DNA of 61,963 nucleotides from Staphylococcus sp. CAG:324 (GCA_000433035.1 FR890796.1:1-61963), one strand, 5' to 3'; counted from the first letter of the stretch, positions 34,742-44,347 are shown. The notes: a model not told the origin generated them from the letters alone. Made by a program: numbers and translations.

Positions 34742-35518
34742 ATGAAAACAACCTTAATAACAGGGGCCGCAAGTGGTCTTGGAAGAGAGTTTAGTTATTT
34801 GTTTGCTAAAGATGGCAACAATCTTTTATTAATTGATATTCATAAAGAAGGTCTTGAAAAAACAAAGCAAGAAATCCAAAAGATAAATCATTCGATACAT
34901 ATCGATCTATTAGAAGCCGATTTATCAGATCTAACTTCTTATAAAAAAATCTATGCTTATACGAAAGAAAACAATTATTTTATCAATTATTTAGTAAATT
35001 GTGCAGGCTTTGGCGACTGTTGTGATATTGATAAAATGAATATTGATAAACAATTGACAATGACAAATGTAGATTGTAATGCTTTGTTATATTTTACAAA
35101 AGTCTTTTTAGATGATATGCTTGTAAGAAATGAAGGGCATATTATCAATATCAGTTCAATTGCAGGATTTATGCCTGGACCTTATATGTGTACATATCAT
35201 GCTTGTAAAAGTTATGTTTTATTATTGGGTGAGGCTATTTCTTATGAGATTAGAAAAACAAATGTCAAATTGTTGACCTTGTGTCCTGGACCTTTTATTT
35301 CTAGTTTTGTCAAAGAAGCGCATAATGATTATACATTTACAAAAATAACACCTGTTTCCGCAAAAGCTGTAGCCCTATATGGTTACAAAAAATCTCAAAA
35401 AGGAAAAAAAGTTGCTATTGTTGGATTTAAAAATAAACTCATTGTTTTCGCCACTAGATTTTTTCCCCGTTCCTTTATTACTTCAATTAGTGCTAAAAAT
35501 ATTAAAAAGCATACATAA
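34742..35518 (+). CDS. Short-chain dehydrogenase/reductase
   Basis: 258 residues. Rossmann fold with the cofactor loop TGAASGLGREF (7-17), NCAGFGD, serine in NISSIAGF and the catalytic YHACK. The substrate cannot be read from the sequence. The C-terminal KIVFATRFFPRSF-like end (VFATRFFPRSFI) suggests membrane association as in some lipid-active SDRs. Cotranscribed with bcp and closed by a terminator. Confidence 0.9.
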   Translation: MKTTLITGAASGLGREFSYLFAKDGNNLLLIDIHKEGLEKTKQEIQKINHSIHIDLLEADLSDLTSYKKIYAYTKENNYFINYLVNCAGFGDCCDIDKMNIDKQLTMTNVDCNALLYFTKVFLDDMLVRNEGHIINISSIAGFMPGPYMCTYHACKSYVLLLGEAISYEIRKTNVKLLTLCPGPFISSFVKEAHNDYTFTKITPVSAKAVALYGYKKSQKGKKVAIVGFKNKLIVFATRFFPRSFITSISAKNIKKHT

Positions 35519-35520
35519 CA

Positions 35521-35556
35521 AAAACCAATCAATCACTCATATGGTTGATTGGTTTT
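35521..35556. terminator. Bidirectional terminator between the SDR gene and rsmI
   Basis: AAAACCAATCAA and TTGATTGGTTTT form a 12-bp stem that starts just behind the SDR stop. T runs occur on both strands, so it can also serve the convergent rsmI operon. Confidence 0.85.
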
Positions 35557-35599
35557 ATTTATATAAAATAAAAACACATATACCAAATATATCCTACCT

Positions 35600-36454
35600 T
35601 TATTTTTTCTTTACTTGTTGATAGATTTGGCTTTTAGAAACACCTCGATCTTTAGCAACCATTTTCATCGCATTTTTTTCATCTAATCCTTGTTCTAAAT
35701 AATACTGCATATGTTTTTCAATAGTACTAGCAATTAAATCTTCTTTCATTTCCTTGCGTGTTGCTCCTTCAATAACAAGAACAATTTCCCCTTTGATTTC
35801 ATCTATAACTTCTAAAATTTCATGAGGTGTACCATGTAAATATTCTTCATATGGCTTTGTAAGTTCTCTTGCAAGACAGATGTGGCGATTGGGCATAAGT
35901 TCATCTAACATTATTAAGGTTTCTTTGATGCGATGAGGCGATTCATATAAAATAAGGGTTTCTTCTATATCTTTTAGTTTTTCGAGTTCTTTCTTTCTTT
36001 TATGATCACCACTATTTAAAAAACCCGTAAATACAATCCTGTTTGATGCAATACCGCTTCCTACTAAGGCTGTAATAAAGGCTGAAGGTCCAGGAACAAC
36101 CACAACATCAATATCCATCTTAATTGCTTCTCTAACCGCTAAAAAACCAGGATCACTAATAATAGGCATTCCCGCATCACTAACAATGGCAACATTTTGC
36201 CCTTTTCTAATAAACTCTAAGACATCTTTGGTAATTTCGTTTTCATTGAACGTATGATAACTTCTCAGAGGTTTATGAATATCGAAATGGTTTAAAAGTT
36301 TTTTGGTTACTCTTGTATCTTCGCAATATATAACATCTACCTTTTGCAAAGTTTTTATCGCTCTTAATGTAATATCATCCAAATTGCCAATAGGAACGCC
36401 TACCATATAAAGTTTTGCGCAATCATTACCTAACGTTTTTTGCCTTTTCAACAC
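35600..36454 (-). CDS. rsmI: 16S rRNA (cytidine-1402-2'-O)-methyltransferase RsmI
   Basis: 284 residues, tetrapyrrole-methylase fold. It methylates the ribose of C1402 in the 30S P site. Motifs: LYMVGVPIGNLDDIT, VDVIYCEDTR, IVSDAGMPIISDPG, VVVPGPSAF and ILYESPHR. The C terminus has a helix-turn-helix-like part (MVAKDRGVSKSQIYQQV). Overlaps the trmN-like gene by 7 nt; last gene of tmk-holB-ricT-trmN-rsmI. Confidence 0.96.
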   Translation of the reverse strand: MLKRQKTLGNDCAKLYMVGVPIGNLDDITLRAIKTLQKVDVIYCEDTRVTKKLLNHFDIHKPLRSYHTFNENEITKDVLEFIRKGQNVAIVSDAGMPIISDPGFLAVREAIKMDIDVVVVPGPSAFITALVGSGIASNRIVFTGFLNSGDHKRKKELEKLKDIEETLILYESPHRIKETLIMLDELMPNRHICLARELTKPYEEYLHGTPHEILEVIDEIKGEIVLVIEGATRKEMKEDLIASTIEKHMQYYLEQGLDEKNAMKMVAKDRGVSKSQIYQQVKKK

Positions 36455-37212
36455 TTTCCATCATCCTTTTTATAATTAAATATTTGCAAAATCTCATCAG
36501 TATACTGATTTTCTTCATCATAAACATAAAGTGGTTTTAAAATTTTCAACCCACCACTGCTACCTTTTTTCTTAGCCTCAATTAAAATAGATAATGCTTC
36601 GCTTGAGGTTTTTTTAGGATAAACAAAGCGCAATCTCTTTATTTCAAAATGATATTTTTTAAACGTATCTATCACTTCCATCATTCTATCTACTCTGTGA
36701 ACCATTGCCAAAGTTCCCTTATCTTTTAACAAAATATTACTCACCTTTACTATATCATCAAGATTTGCCATTACCTCATGCCTTGCAATTGTTTGATATA
36801 CACTTTCATTTACGTTACTTGATGAGGCATATTTGAAGAAGGGTGGATTGCAAGTCACTACATCAAATTTACTTGAACCAACAAGTTTATATATATCTTT
36901 TAAATCGTTATGATAAATTGTAATTTGTTTTTGTAAAGCATTGTATTCTACACTTCTTTTTGCAAGATCAGCAATTTCTTCTTGAATTTCTACTCCAATC
37001 AGTTGAGCACTCGTTCTTAACGTTAAGAAAATGGGAATATAACCATTACCACATCCCAAATCAATGATGAATTTATCTTGTTTGTTGATGGTAACAAAAG
37101 AGGCAAGTAACGTTGAATCAAGCGAAAAATTAAAGATATCCGGCCGTTGAATGATTTTTAACCCTTCATATCCTAATAAATCATTTATTACCTCAATTTT
37201 TGGTTTTGTCAT
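36448..37212 (-). CDS. tRNA1(Val) adenine-37 N6-methyltransferase-like protein (YabB/TrmN6)
   Basis: 254 residues, class I SAM methyltransferase. SAM motif IIDLGCGNGYIPIF and the N6-adenine motif CNPPFFKY are clear, and FVYPKKTSSEALSILIEAKK matches the YabB family, which usually lies next to rsmI. Overlaps ricT by 20 nt. Confidence 0.9.
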   Translation of the reverse strand: MTKPKIEVINDLLGYEGLKIIQRPDIFNFSLDSTLLASFVTINKQDKFIIDLGCGNGYIPIFLTLRTSAQLIGVEIQEEIADLAKRSVEYNALQKQITIYHNDLKDIYKLVGSSKFDVVTCNPPFFKYASSSNVNESVYQTIARHEVMANLDDIVKVSNILLKDKGTLAMVHRVDRMMEVIDTFKKYHFEIKRLRFVYPKKTSSEALSILIEAKKKGSSGGLKILKPLYVYDEENQYTDEILQIFNYKKDDGKC

Positions 37213-38200
37213 TTGTTATTCCTTGTTTTTTCTTTTGATGATGTCTATTTTTTGACTTATTATTTGTCTTTTTATCTTTTGTTAAAACCTTAGTTTCTAA
37301 ATCATGAAAAGAAGGAATCGTTTCTTCAATTACAATATTGTCTTCTTCATCAATAGAGGCTACAACTTGGGCATTATCTTTCAATTTTGCGTCAAAATGA
37401 ATTAACTCTACATCTTCTGCTTTGTGGATGCTTAAAGCCCCACTGGCATTTTCGCTCGTTCTAACTAATTTTTTAATATAATCTACTGAAACAACTTTAC
37501 AACATTCACAACTTGGTGTTTTAACCATTTGTCCAACATTTGGTAATTCTTTTTTTAATTCTTGATAAAGTTCATGTTCATATGCAATACAACACATCAA
37601 CTTATCACAAATACCACTAATTTTATTTGTATTGAGAGCCATTCCTTGTTCTTTAGCCATTTTCATAGTAACAAAATCAAAATTTGATAAATGCGTTTTA
37701 CAACAAAGTTCTCGACCACAACTACCAACTCCACCAATCACTCTAGCGGCTTCTCTTGTACCTATTTGCCTTAATTCAACACGAATCTTAAATTCTGGTG
37801 CTAACACCTTTAATAAATCCCGAAAATCAATTCGATCATCTGCACTATAATAAAAAATAACTTTTGAAGAATCAATTGTATATTCACAATACAGAGGTTT
37901 CATCGCTAGACCAAATTCTTTTACATATTTTTTAAATATTTCAAAACTATTTTTGGCTTGTTCATTATTTTTCTTTTCTTGTTTTAAATCTCGTTCAGTG
38001 GCAATTCTAATAACTGGTTTTAATTCATGTTCTAATTGATCATCTTCAACCATTCTATTGCCAATAGAAACATATCCTAACTCTAACCCTCTAACAGTTT
38101 CTACAATTGCATAGTCCCCTCTTTTAAAATCAAAATTTAATGGATCAAAATAATATACTCGTCCACCACCTTTAAATTGAATTCCAACAATGGTCTTCAT
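37193..38200 (-). CDS. ricT: PSP1-domain regulator RicT (YaaT)
   Basis: 335 residues. PSP1 domain with the cysteine sets CGRELCCKTHL, GICDKLMCCIAYEHELY and PSCECCKVV, which in the Bacillus Ric complex bind [4Fe-4S] clusters; the complex acts with RNase Y in mRNA maturation. The C-terminal 50 residues are basic and low-complexity (KNRHHQKKKQG). It lies between holB and the methyltransferase, the conserved Firmicutes order. Confidence 0.92.
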   Translation of the reverse strand: MKTIVGIQFKGGGRVYYFDPLNFDFKRGDYAIVETVRGLELGYVSIGNRMVEDDQLEHELKPVIRIATERDLKQEKKNNEQAKNSFEIFKKYVKEFGLAMKPLYCEYTIDSSKVIFYYSADDRIDFRDLLKVLAPEFKIRVELRQIGTREAARVIGGVGSCGRELCCKTHLSNFDFVTMKMAKEQGMALNTNKISGICDKLMCCIAYEHELYQELKKELPNVGQMVKTPSCECCKVVSVDYIKKLVRTSENASGALSIHKAEDVELIHFDAKLKDNAQVVASIDEEDNIVIEETIPSFHDLETKVLTKDKKTNNKSKNRHHQKKKQGITNDKTKN

Positions 38201-38209
38201 TTTTTCCTC

Positions 38210-39175
38210 CTATAATTTAGAAAATAAACTAGTATATTGTAAATCAAGGTTTATATGATAATTAAACCGCTCTTGATATAAATTTAATAGTTCTAATTTT
38301 CTAATCATTTCTTTCTTATCAATTTCTTCAATTTTAACATTATCTAAAATATCATCAAAATATTTAGCTTCATGAAGCGATATTCTATTCAATAACTCTT
38401 GATAAATTAAAATTAAAATATCCAAAAATAATCGATGATAAAATTTATCTTTTTCCTCTAAAAATAATACTTTATTTCTAAAATATTCAATATATGAATC
38501 CTTCTTTTTTAAATCTTTATCTACAATTTTTTTGGCAATGTTCATCATATTAGTAATTTTACCTTCTTCTATATATTTCATTGCTACATCAACCTCAGAT
38601 GTCAAATGACTAACAATATATGATATATCCACTTCCACTCCATAGTCAATCAATTTTTCCATTAAATATTTTTTAGGTATAGGTTTGAAATGGATAAACT
38701 GGCATCTAGATACAATCGTATCTAATAATTTTTTATAATTAGAAGTTGTCAAAAAAGCAAAATGGTTAGGGTTTGGTTCTTCTAAAAATTTTAAAAGAGA
38801 ATTTTGAGCTGCAACATTCATTTTATCAGCATCTTTAATAATATATATCTGTGGCATACCATCAAGACTTGACATTGAAAATTCATGAATCAAATTTTCA
38901 ATTTGTTCTTTTTTAATCATATCACCTATTGGTTCAATGTATAAAACATTCAAATGTGTATCACTATCTATTCTTTTACAATCCCCACAACTCATACAAG
39001 GTGCATTATCTTTTTTGCATATCAGTTTTTTGGCCATATATTTTGCCGCATCTATGCTACCAGTTCCCGCCTCACCATCTAATAAATAAGCATGAACCAT
39101 TCTATCCTTATCAAAACCATTGATAAGAAGCCTCATCGCTTCATATTGATAATTAAATAAATCTTCATTTTTCAT
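38210..39175 (-). CDS. holB: DNA polymerase III delta' subunit
   Basis: 321 residues, AAA+ clamp-loader fold. It has a zinc module (CKKDNAPCMSCGDC, about 52-65), a Walker B-like IYIIKDADKM and the sensor region LLKFLEEP...LLDTIVSRCQ. The P-loop is degenerate (GEAGTGSIDAA, with Ser for Lys), as expected for delta', which does not hydrolyse ATP. Overlaps tmk by 4 nt. Confidence 0.93.
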   Translation of the reverse strand: MKNEDLFNYQYEAMRLLINGFDKDRMVHAYLLDGEAGTGSIDAAKYMAKKLICKKDNAPCMSCGDCKRIDSDTHLNVLYIEPIGDMIKKEQIENLIHEFSMSSLDGMPQIYIIKDADKMNVAAQNSLLKFLEEPNPNHFAFLTTSNYKKLLDTIVSRCQFIHFKPIPKKYLMEKLIDYGVEVDISYIVSHLTSEVDVAMKYIEEGKITNMMNIAKKIVDKDLKKKDSYIEYFRNKVLFLEEKDKFYHRLFLDILILIYQELLNRISLHEAKYFDDILDNVKIEEIDKKEMIRKLELLNLYQERFNYHINLDLQYTSLFSKL

Positions 39176-39813
39176 TGTTTTACCTTTTCCTCTAGAAATT
39201 TTATAACAACTTCTAAGGCATCTTTTTTTACCTGTTCTTTAGAGGCTTCCCCATTGATAATCTTAATCCGGTTAGGAAATTTTTTTTGAACCTCTAAATA
39301 CCCCTCATAAACTTTCTTATGAAATTCCATTTTCTCAATTTCTAGTCTATCAAGTGCCCCACGTTGATTTTTTTTAATTCTTTCCATACCTACTTCAGGT
39401 TTCACACATATTAAAAGCGTTAAATCCGGAAGTAAATGATCAGTTGCATATGTATTCATATGATATACTTCATCAATACCAATTCCCCTTGCATATCCTT
39501 GATAAGCAAGCGAAGAATCCAAATATCTATCGCAAAGGACAATTTTACCTTCATTTAAAGCAGGGAGTAACGTTTTTACAATATGCTCCCTCCTACTTGC
39601 GGCATAAAGCAAAGATTCTGTTTTATCATCCATTCCGACATTGTCAACATCTAAAATTACTTCTCTTATTTTTTCCGCAATCTTACTTCCGCCAGGTTCT
39701 CTAGAATATAAAACATCATATCCTCTATTCATTAATTCTTTTTTGATTGTTTCAATCACACTTGATTTTCCACTGCCATCATTGCCTTCAAAAGTAATAA
39801 ATAATCCTTTCAT
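39172..39813 (-). CDS. tmk: Thymidylate kinase
   Basis: 213 residues. It phosphorylates dTMP to dTDP. P-loop FEGNDGSGKSS (7-17), the DR/E motif YSREPGGSKIAE, the DRY-type CDRYLDSSLAYQG and the lid. First gene of its operon; a TATAAT -10 lies about 45 nt upstream (39853-39858), with a poor -35. Confidence 0.97.
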   Translation of the reverse strand: MKGLFITFEGNDGSGKSSVIETIKKELMNRGYDVLYSREPGGSKIAEKIREVILDVDNVGMDDKTESLLYAASRREHIVKTLLPALNEGKIVLCDRYLDSSLAYQGYARGIGIDEVYHMNTYATDHLLPDLTLLICVKPEVGMERIKKNQRGALDRLEIEKMEFHKKVYEGYLEVQKKFPNRIKIINGEASKEQVKKDALEVVIKFLEEKVKQ

Positions 39814-39913
39814 GACTTTACCTCAAATATATATCCTTTTATTTATATTTATTATAACATATTTTTAAGATTTTATAAAGTAATACGAAAAAAGAAAATA
39901 TTTTATTGGTATA

Positions 39914-39942
39914 TTGTTTAAAATCTTAGCACAAAATATAAT
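39914..39942 (+). promoter_or_regulatory. Possible promoter of the 62-residue gene
   Basis: TTGTTT (39914-39919), 17-nt spacer, TATAAT (39937-39942). The start codon is at 39955, so the transcript would begin only about 5-7 nt before the ATG and would lose part of the ribosome binding site GAGGTGA. Either the real promoter is elsewhere or the message is nearly leaderless. Confidence 0.35.
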
Positions 39943-39954
39943 TGAGGTGAAAAG

Positions 39955-40143
39955 ATGAATAAACATGAGTTTAATAAACCTAATCCTTTTGATAATGATA
40001 TGAAGAAAAAATTTGATGATAATACTGAATTTGCTAAAGAATTTGTCAATCCCTATGATGACTTTAAAAAAGCAATCCATACTGATAATTATAATATAGA
40101 TGATGAATTATTAGAAGGAAGAAAAAATAAACCTAAAAAATAA
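39955..40143 (+). CDS. Small hydrophilic protein of unknown function
   Basis: 62 residues, highly charged, low in hydrophobic residues and rich in Asn, Asp, Lys and Phe (KPNPFDNDMKKKFDDNTEFA), probably disordered. It is not recognised. It is supported as a gene by GAGGTGA 4 nt before the ATG and a terminator just behind the stop. It stands alone on the plus strand between the tmk and truA operons. The minus-strand frame in the same place has no ribosome binding site. Confidence 0.6.
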   Translation: MNKHEFNKPNPFDNDMKKKFDDNTEFAKEFVNPYDDFKKAIHTDNYNIDDELLEGRKNKPKK

Positions 40144-40144
40144 T

Positions 40145-40185
40145 AAAAAAGCGCAAATTGAATTCGTTTCATTTGCGTTTTTTTT
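40145..40185. terminator. Bidirectional terminator between the small gene and truA
   Basis: CGCAAAT (40152-40158) pairs with ATTTGCG (40171-40177), followed by eight T on the plus strand and by a T run on the minus strand. It serves both convergent genes and touches the truA stop. Confidence 0.9.
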
Positions 40186-40912
40186 ATTGATAATATACCT
40201 TCCATAAATAAAGACCACCCGCAGGAGCAACATAAGGGGCAAGACGCCTTTGTTTTCCTTCAATGATTTTTCCAATATCACTTGGTTGTAATTTTCCTTC
40301 ACCAACCTTTAACATTAAAGCAATAATGATTCTTACCATATTGTACATAAATCCACTACCAATAATAACAAATTCCAAAATGCCATCTTTGATTATTAAA
40401 TCGAATTTAGTAATAGTTCTTATACATGAAGAAATGGTCTTATTTTTGGAAAAGCTTCTGAAATCATGTGTACCAACAATATATTCCATTGCTTCTCTAA
40501 TTTTAGATAAATCTATTCTATCATGAAAAAAATAAAGATAATTGGCTTTAAAAGGATCAAATGTATTAATACTTACAAAATAATGATATTCCTTTAAACG
40601 TGCTGATTTTCTACTATGAAAACTTTCATCAACCATTTCTGCTGATGTTATATATATATGGGGATAAACCTTTTTATTTAAAATCTTTTTTAAATTAAGA
40701 ACTGGTACATATTGACTAGAATCAAAATGAATAACTTGACCAATAGCATGCACACCTGCATCAGTTCTACCAGAAGCATGAACAACAATATTTGTCTTTA
40801 AAATTTCTGTTAATTTCTCTTCTAAAACTTCTTGAACTGATACATCATTTTTTTGTCGCTGAAAACCATGAAAAAAACTTCCATCATAACTGACAATCAT
40901 TTTATAGCGCAT
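40184..40912 (-). CDS. truA: tRNA pseudouridine(38-40) synthase TruA
   Basis: 242 residues. It isomerises U38-U40 in the anticodon arm. Catalytic Asp in ASGRTDAGVHAIGQV, plus YDGSFFHGFQRQ, FHSRKSARLKEYHY and YNMVRIIIALML. I choose the ATG at 40912, which overlaps the ecfT stop by 11 nt; the upstream TTG would add six residues of unlikely origin. Last gene of ecfA1-ecfA2-ecfT-truA. Confidence 0.96.
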   Translation of the reverse strand: MRYKMIVSYDGSFFHGFQRQKNDVSVQEVLEEKLTEILKTNIVVHASGRTDAGVHAIGQVIHFDSSQYVPVLNLKKILNKKVYPHIYITSAEMVDESFHSRKSARLKEYHYFVSINTFDPFKANYLYFFHDRIDLSKIREAMEYIVGTHDFRSFSKNKTISSCIRTITKFDLIIKDGILEFVIIGSGFMYNMVRIIIALMLKVGEGKLQPSDIGKIIEGKQRRLAPYVAPAGGLYLWKVYYQ

Positions 40913-41885
40913 AAAGACCACATCTTCCAAGAATGAGTAAAATAAATAACGTCAAAACAACAAATAGTACCACATAATCTAATAAGTGACATTTCATTTT
41001 TACCAGTTTTGTACGCACAGCACCCGGAATATATCCTCTTGCTTCCATTGCATCAGCCAAATCTTCAGCACGTTTGATTGAAATCACAAACATTGGTACC
41101 AATAATGATACAATTTGTTTAATTTGTTCTCTAAATTTTCCCTCATTAAAATCGACTCCTCTAGAGGCTTGAGCCTTTAAAATTTTATTTGTTTCATTAA
41201 AAAGGGTTGGAATAAACCTCAAGGCAATAGAAATCATCATTGCAAAAATACTGGTTTTTATTTTTATTTTTTCAAGCGGTTTTAAAATCCATTCAATAGC
41301 ATTTGTAAGATCGGTTGGTTTGGTTGTTAAGGTCAAAGTTGTTGAGGCTAGTATAATGACAAAAACTCTAAGAACTAAAAAACTACCATGAACAATACCA
41401 CTTTCATATATATGCAAATTAACCGAAGTAAAGGGATTACCATATATAGGATACCTTAATAAATATAAAATAAAAAGACAAATCAAAACCAAACATAATA
41501 ATTTAAAAGGTAAATATTTTCTTACTATAAAATAAGCAATTAAAATTAAACTACTAATAATGATATTGACATATGTGAAATGAATCGGAAAAGTAATCAC
41601 AATTTTACCACTAGGAGATGCAAAGAGTTGAAAAACAAAAGAAAAAATCATTACAAAAGCAATTTGCTTTAAACTTTTCAAATATTTAAACAAAGAAATT
41701 TTAGAAAAAATAACCGCAATCAAAGGAATGAAAAAAGCAATACCAAGTAAAATAAAGTTATCTTTGGGGATTAAAAAAGTACCAATCATCATTATAAATA
41801 AGACGCCTAATTTTACTCTTGGATCGAGTTTATGAATAATACTATTTCTATAGATATACTGTCCAAATACAATTTTATCATTCAT
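40902..41885 (-). CDS. ecfT: Energy-coupling factor transporter transmembrane protein EcfT
   Basis: 327 residues with about seven membrane segments. It couples the EcfA ATPases to exchangeable vitamin-binding S components. The two coupling motifs are present as RIPTLF-like RFIPTLF, QASRGVDF and MEARGYIPG. Start at the ATG at 41885 (MNDKIVFGQ), which overlaps the ecfA2 stop by 8 nt; the TTG six codons upstream is dismissed. No dedicated S component is in the window besides the distant Gx-type protein. Confidence 0.95.
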   Translation of the reverse strand: MNDKIVFGQYIYRNSIIHKLDPRVKLGVLFIMMIGTFLIPKDNFILLGIAFFIPLIAVIFSKISLFKYLKSLKQIAFVMIFSFVFQLFASPSGKIVITFPIHFTYVNIIISSLILIAYFIVRKYLPFKLLCLVLICLFILYLLRYPIYGNPFTSVNLHIYESGIVHGSFLVLRVFVIILASTTLTLTTKPTDLTNAIEWILKPLEKIKIKTSIFAMMISIALRFIPTLFNETNKILKAQASRGVDFNEGKFREQIKQIVSLLVPMFVISIKRAEDLADAMEARGYIPGAVRTKLVKMKCHLLDYVVLFVVLTLFILLILGRCGLYAL

Positions 41886-42732
41886 TTGTCTTGCCTCCAA
41901 CAATAATATCGTATAGTTCGTCCTTGGTTAAAGGTAATTGGTCATACTGAATAAAACCTTTCGCTTTTAACCCTTTAGCAATTGTTGATATTACCGGTAA
42001 ATCAAGATTGTGTCGTCTTAAAAATTCTTCATCTGCAAATAACCCTTTTTTATCTCCATCATAAATTAATTTTCCTTGATCCATTACCAAAATTCTTTTA
42101 GCATAAGATGCTACAATATCCATATCATGCGAAATCATAATAATCGTTTTATGTGTTTCATTGTGCATATGAACAAGTAAGTTCATTAATTCATCTTTTC
42201 CTTTTGGATCTAATCCAACTGTCGGTTCATCTAAAATTAATATATCCGGATTAATCGCCATTGCTCCCGCAATCGCTACTCTTCTCATTTGACCACCACT
42301 TAAAGTAAATGGTGATCTTTCTAAAATTTCATCATTGATCCCAATTCGGTGAGCCGCTTGAATTGCTAATTGTTTTGCTTCCTCTTTAGATTTGCCAAAA
42401 TTTTTCGGCCCAAACATGATATCTTCTAAAACAGTTGATTCAAAAATTTGATATTCAGGAAATTGAAAAACCAAACCAACATGTTCTCTTACTGGTTTAA
42501 GTTTAATTTTTTTACTTCTAATGACATTTATATTAAAAACTTCGACCCTTCCACTAGTTGCAAGAAGAAGCCCATTCATATGTTGAACAAGAGTTGACTT
42601 ACCAGAACCTGTATGACCAACAATCATCACAAATTCATCTTTTTCATTAATGTTTAAACTAACTTGATCAAGTTGTTTATAGGAAGCTTTTTTTGAATAT
42701 TTAAAATCTACATTTTGAAAGTTAATTCCCAT
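41878..42732 (-). CDS. ecfA2: Energy-coupling factor transporter ATPase EcfA2
   Basis: 284 residues. Walker A VGHTGSGKST, Q-loop VFQFPEYQIF, signature LSGGQMRR, Walker B ILILDEPTVGLDP, and the C-terminal extension (LPVISTIAKGLKAKGF) typical of EcfA2. Overlaps ecfA1 by 25 nt and ecfT by 8 nt. Confidence 0.96.
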   Translation of the reverse strand: MGINFQNVDFKYSKKASYKQLDQVSLNINEKDEFVMIVGHTGSGKSTLVQHMNGLLLATSGRVEVFNINVIRSKKIKLKPVREHVGLVFQFPEYQIFESTVLEDIMFGPKNFGKSKEEAKQLAIQAAHRIGINDEILERSPFTLSGGQMRRVAIAGAMAINPDILILDEPTVGLDPKGKDELMNLLVHMHNETHKTIIMISHDMDIVASYAKRILVMDQGKLIYDGDKKGLFADEEFLRRHNLDLPVISTIAKGLKAKGFIQYDQLPLTKDELYDIIVGGKTNE

Positions 42733-43526
42733 AATTCTTTTATAATTTCCTCTTTTTTATTAATATGTAACTTGCTATCTTGAATCCTATTTAGTAAAGA
42801 TATGCCATCTATTAATTTCAAACCACTAGCTTCCAAAATGGTTTGTTCTTTTAAGACCTCTTTAGGCGTACCATCTAAAACAATTTTTCCCTCATTCAAA
42901 ACAATAACTCGATCAGCAATTAGAGCTTCTTCTAAATTATGTGTGATAGATATAATTGTTTTATGATATGTTTTTCTTAAGGTCTCGATCATTTGATGAA
43001 TTTCCTTGGTTCCTTTTGGATCAAGCATCGATGTAGATTCATCAAAAATAATTAAATCCGTATCCATCGCTAGGGCTCCCGCAATCGCTACTCGTTGTTT
43101 CTGACCACCTGATAGGTTTTCGGGATTTTCATCTAAAAAATCTTGCATATTTACAAGTTTGGCATATTTATCAATTTTTTCAATCATTTCTTTTCGCGGT
43201 ATTTTATGATTTTCAAGACCAAAAGCAATATCATCTCTTACAGTAACTCCTACAAATTGATTATCAGGGTTTTGAAAAATAATCCCCATTTTCTTTCTTA
43301 ACACATCGACATTATCTTCTGTCAGTTTTTCTCCTTCTATATATATATCACCACTAGTTGTTTCAAGCAATCCCATCATTAATTTTGCAATGGTACTTTT
43401 GCCACTACCATTGTGTCCGAGTATGGCAAGCATGCTACCTTTTTCAATTGCAAAAGATAATTGATTGAAAACATATTCATCACTACCATAATATTTGAAA
43501 CTAACATCTTTGAATTCAATAAACAC
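42708..43526 (-). CDS. ecfA1: Energy-coupling factor transporter ATPase EcfA1
   Basis: 272 residues. Walker A LGHNGSGKST, Q-loop IFQNPDNQFVG, signature LSGGQKQR, Walker B LIIFDESTSMLDP. The start is GTG at 43526 behind AGGAGGAGG. A TGGTATAAT promoter element stands just upstream (about 43553-43561), so the ecf operon does not depend on rplQ, from which it is 3.5 kb away here. Confidence 0.95.
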   Translation of the reverse strand: MFIEFKDVSFKYYGSDEYVFNQLSFAIEKGSMLAILGHNGSGKSTIAKLMMGLLETTSGDIYIEGEKLTEDNVDVLRKKMGIIFQNPDNQFVGVTVRDDIAFGLENHKIPRKEMIEKIDKYAKLVNMQDFLDENPENLSGGQKQRVAIAGALAMDTDLIIFDESTSMLDPKGTKEIHQMIETLRKTYHKTIISITHNLEEALIADRVIVLNEGKIVLDGTPKEVLKEQTILEASGLKLIDGISLLNRIQDSKLHINKKEEIIKELWELTFKM

Positions 43527-43618
43527 GCTATAACCTCCTCCTTTTTATACTTTATTTATTATACCACTTTTTACATTTTTTTGCAAACTTATTGTAATTG
43601 TTATCCAATCATATGAGA

Positions 43619-43652
43619 AGAAAAAACAATTATCTATTATAAGATAATTGTT
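43619..43652 (-). terminator. Terminator after the M50 protease gene
   Basis: AACAATTATCT and AGATAATTGTT form an 11-bp stem with a 6-nt loop, followed by T6 on the minus strand. It lies 42 nt behind the stop at 43694. Confidence 0.85.
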
Positions 43653-43693
43653 ATTCCATTTTTTATCTATCATATATATGATTGTTTCATAGT

Positions 43694-44347
43694 TTATGCC
43701 AAACCAAAAATAATATATACAATTTTTAAGAAAAAATTCGTAATATAGTCTACAGCAATCGATATAAAAGAAACTCCTCCTCCTGCAAGGCTTGATAAAA
43801 GTAAGAGTAAAGCAAGAATAATAAAACCATATTGTTGATATTTCATATATTGCTCATATACTTGACCTTTCAAAAAAGAACCCAAGATTTTTGAACCATC
43901 AAGAGGCGGAATAGGAATTAAATTAAACACGCCAAGTCCAATATTAATGATGGCTAATATTAACAAAAAAGTATTGATTATATCAAAGATAGCTAATGAA
44001 GAATTAGCAAATTTTAAAATAAAACCAATGATAATCATTGAAACAATTGCCACAATAAAATTAGTAAGCGGTCCTGCTAAAGCTACGAGTGCCATTCCTA
44101 GTTTGCGTTTTTTATAATAATCAGGATTAACCACTACAGGTTTAGCCCACCCTACATGAAATAAGATTAAACAAATAGTACCAACAGGATCTAAATGTTT
44201 GAGTGGATTAAGCGATAACCTCCCTTGTCTTTTAGGGGTTGGATCACCAAGCCAATATGAAACAAGACCATGAGCAATTTCATGAAGCATAATAGCAATT
44301 AGAGCAGCTGGTACAATATACAAATATTCGATTAAGTTTCCAAACAT
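43694..44347 (-). CDS. Site-2 protease family (M50) membrane metalloprotease
   Basis: 217 residues, about six membrane segments. Zinc motif MLHEIAHGLVS (His21-Glu22-xx-His25) and the second ligand motif NLIPIPPLDGSKIL near residue 150. The absence of a PDZ domain places it with the short YwhC/SpoIVFB-like group. The substrate is unknown. Single gene with AAGGAG before the ATG. Confidence 0.92.
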   Translation of the reverse strand: MFGNLIEYLYIVPAALIAIMLHEIAHGLVSYWLGDPTPKRQGRLSLNPLKHLDPVGTICLILFHVGWAKPVVVNPDYYKKRKLGMALVALAGPLTNFIVAIVSMIIIGFILKFANSSLAIFDIINTFLLILAIINIGLGVFNLIPIPPLDGSKILGSFLKGQVYEQYMKYQQYGFIILALLLLLSSLAGGGVSFISIAVDYITNFFLKIVYIIFGLA

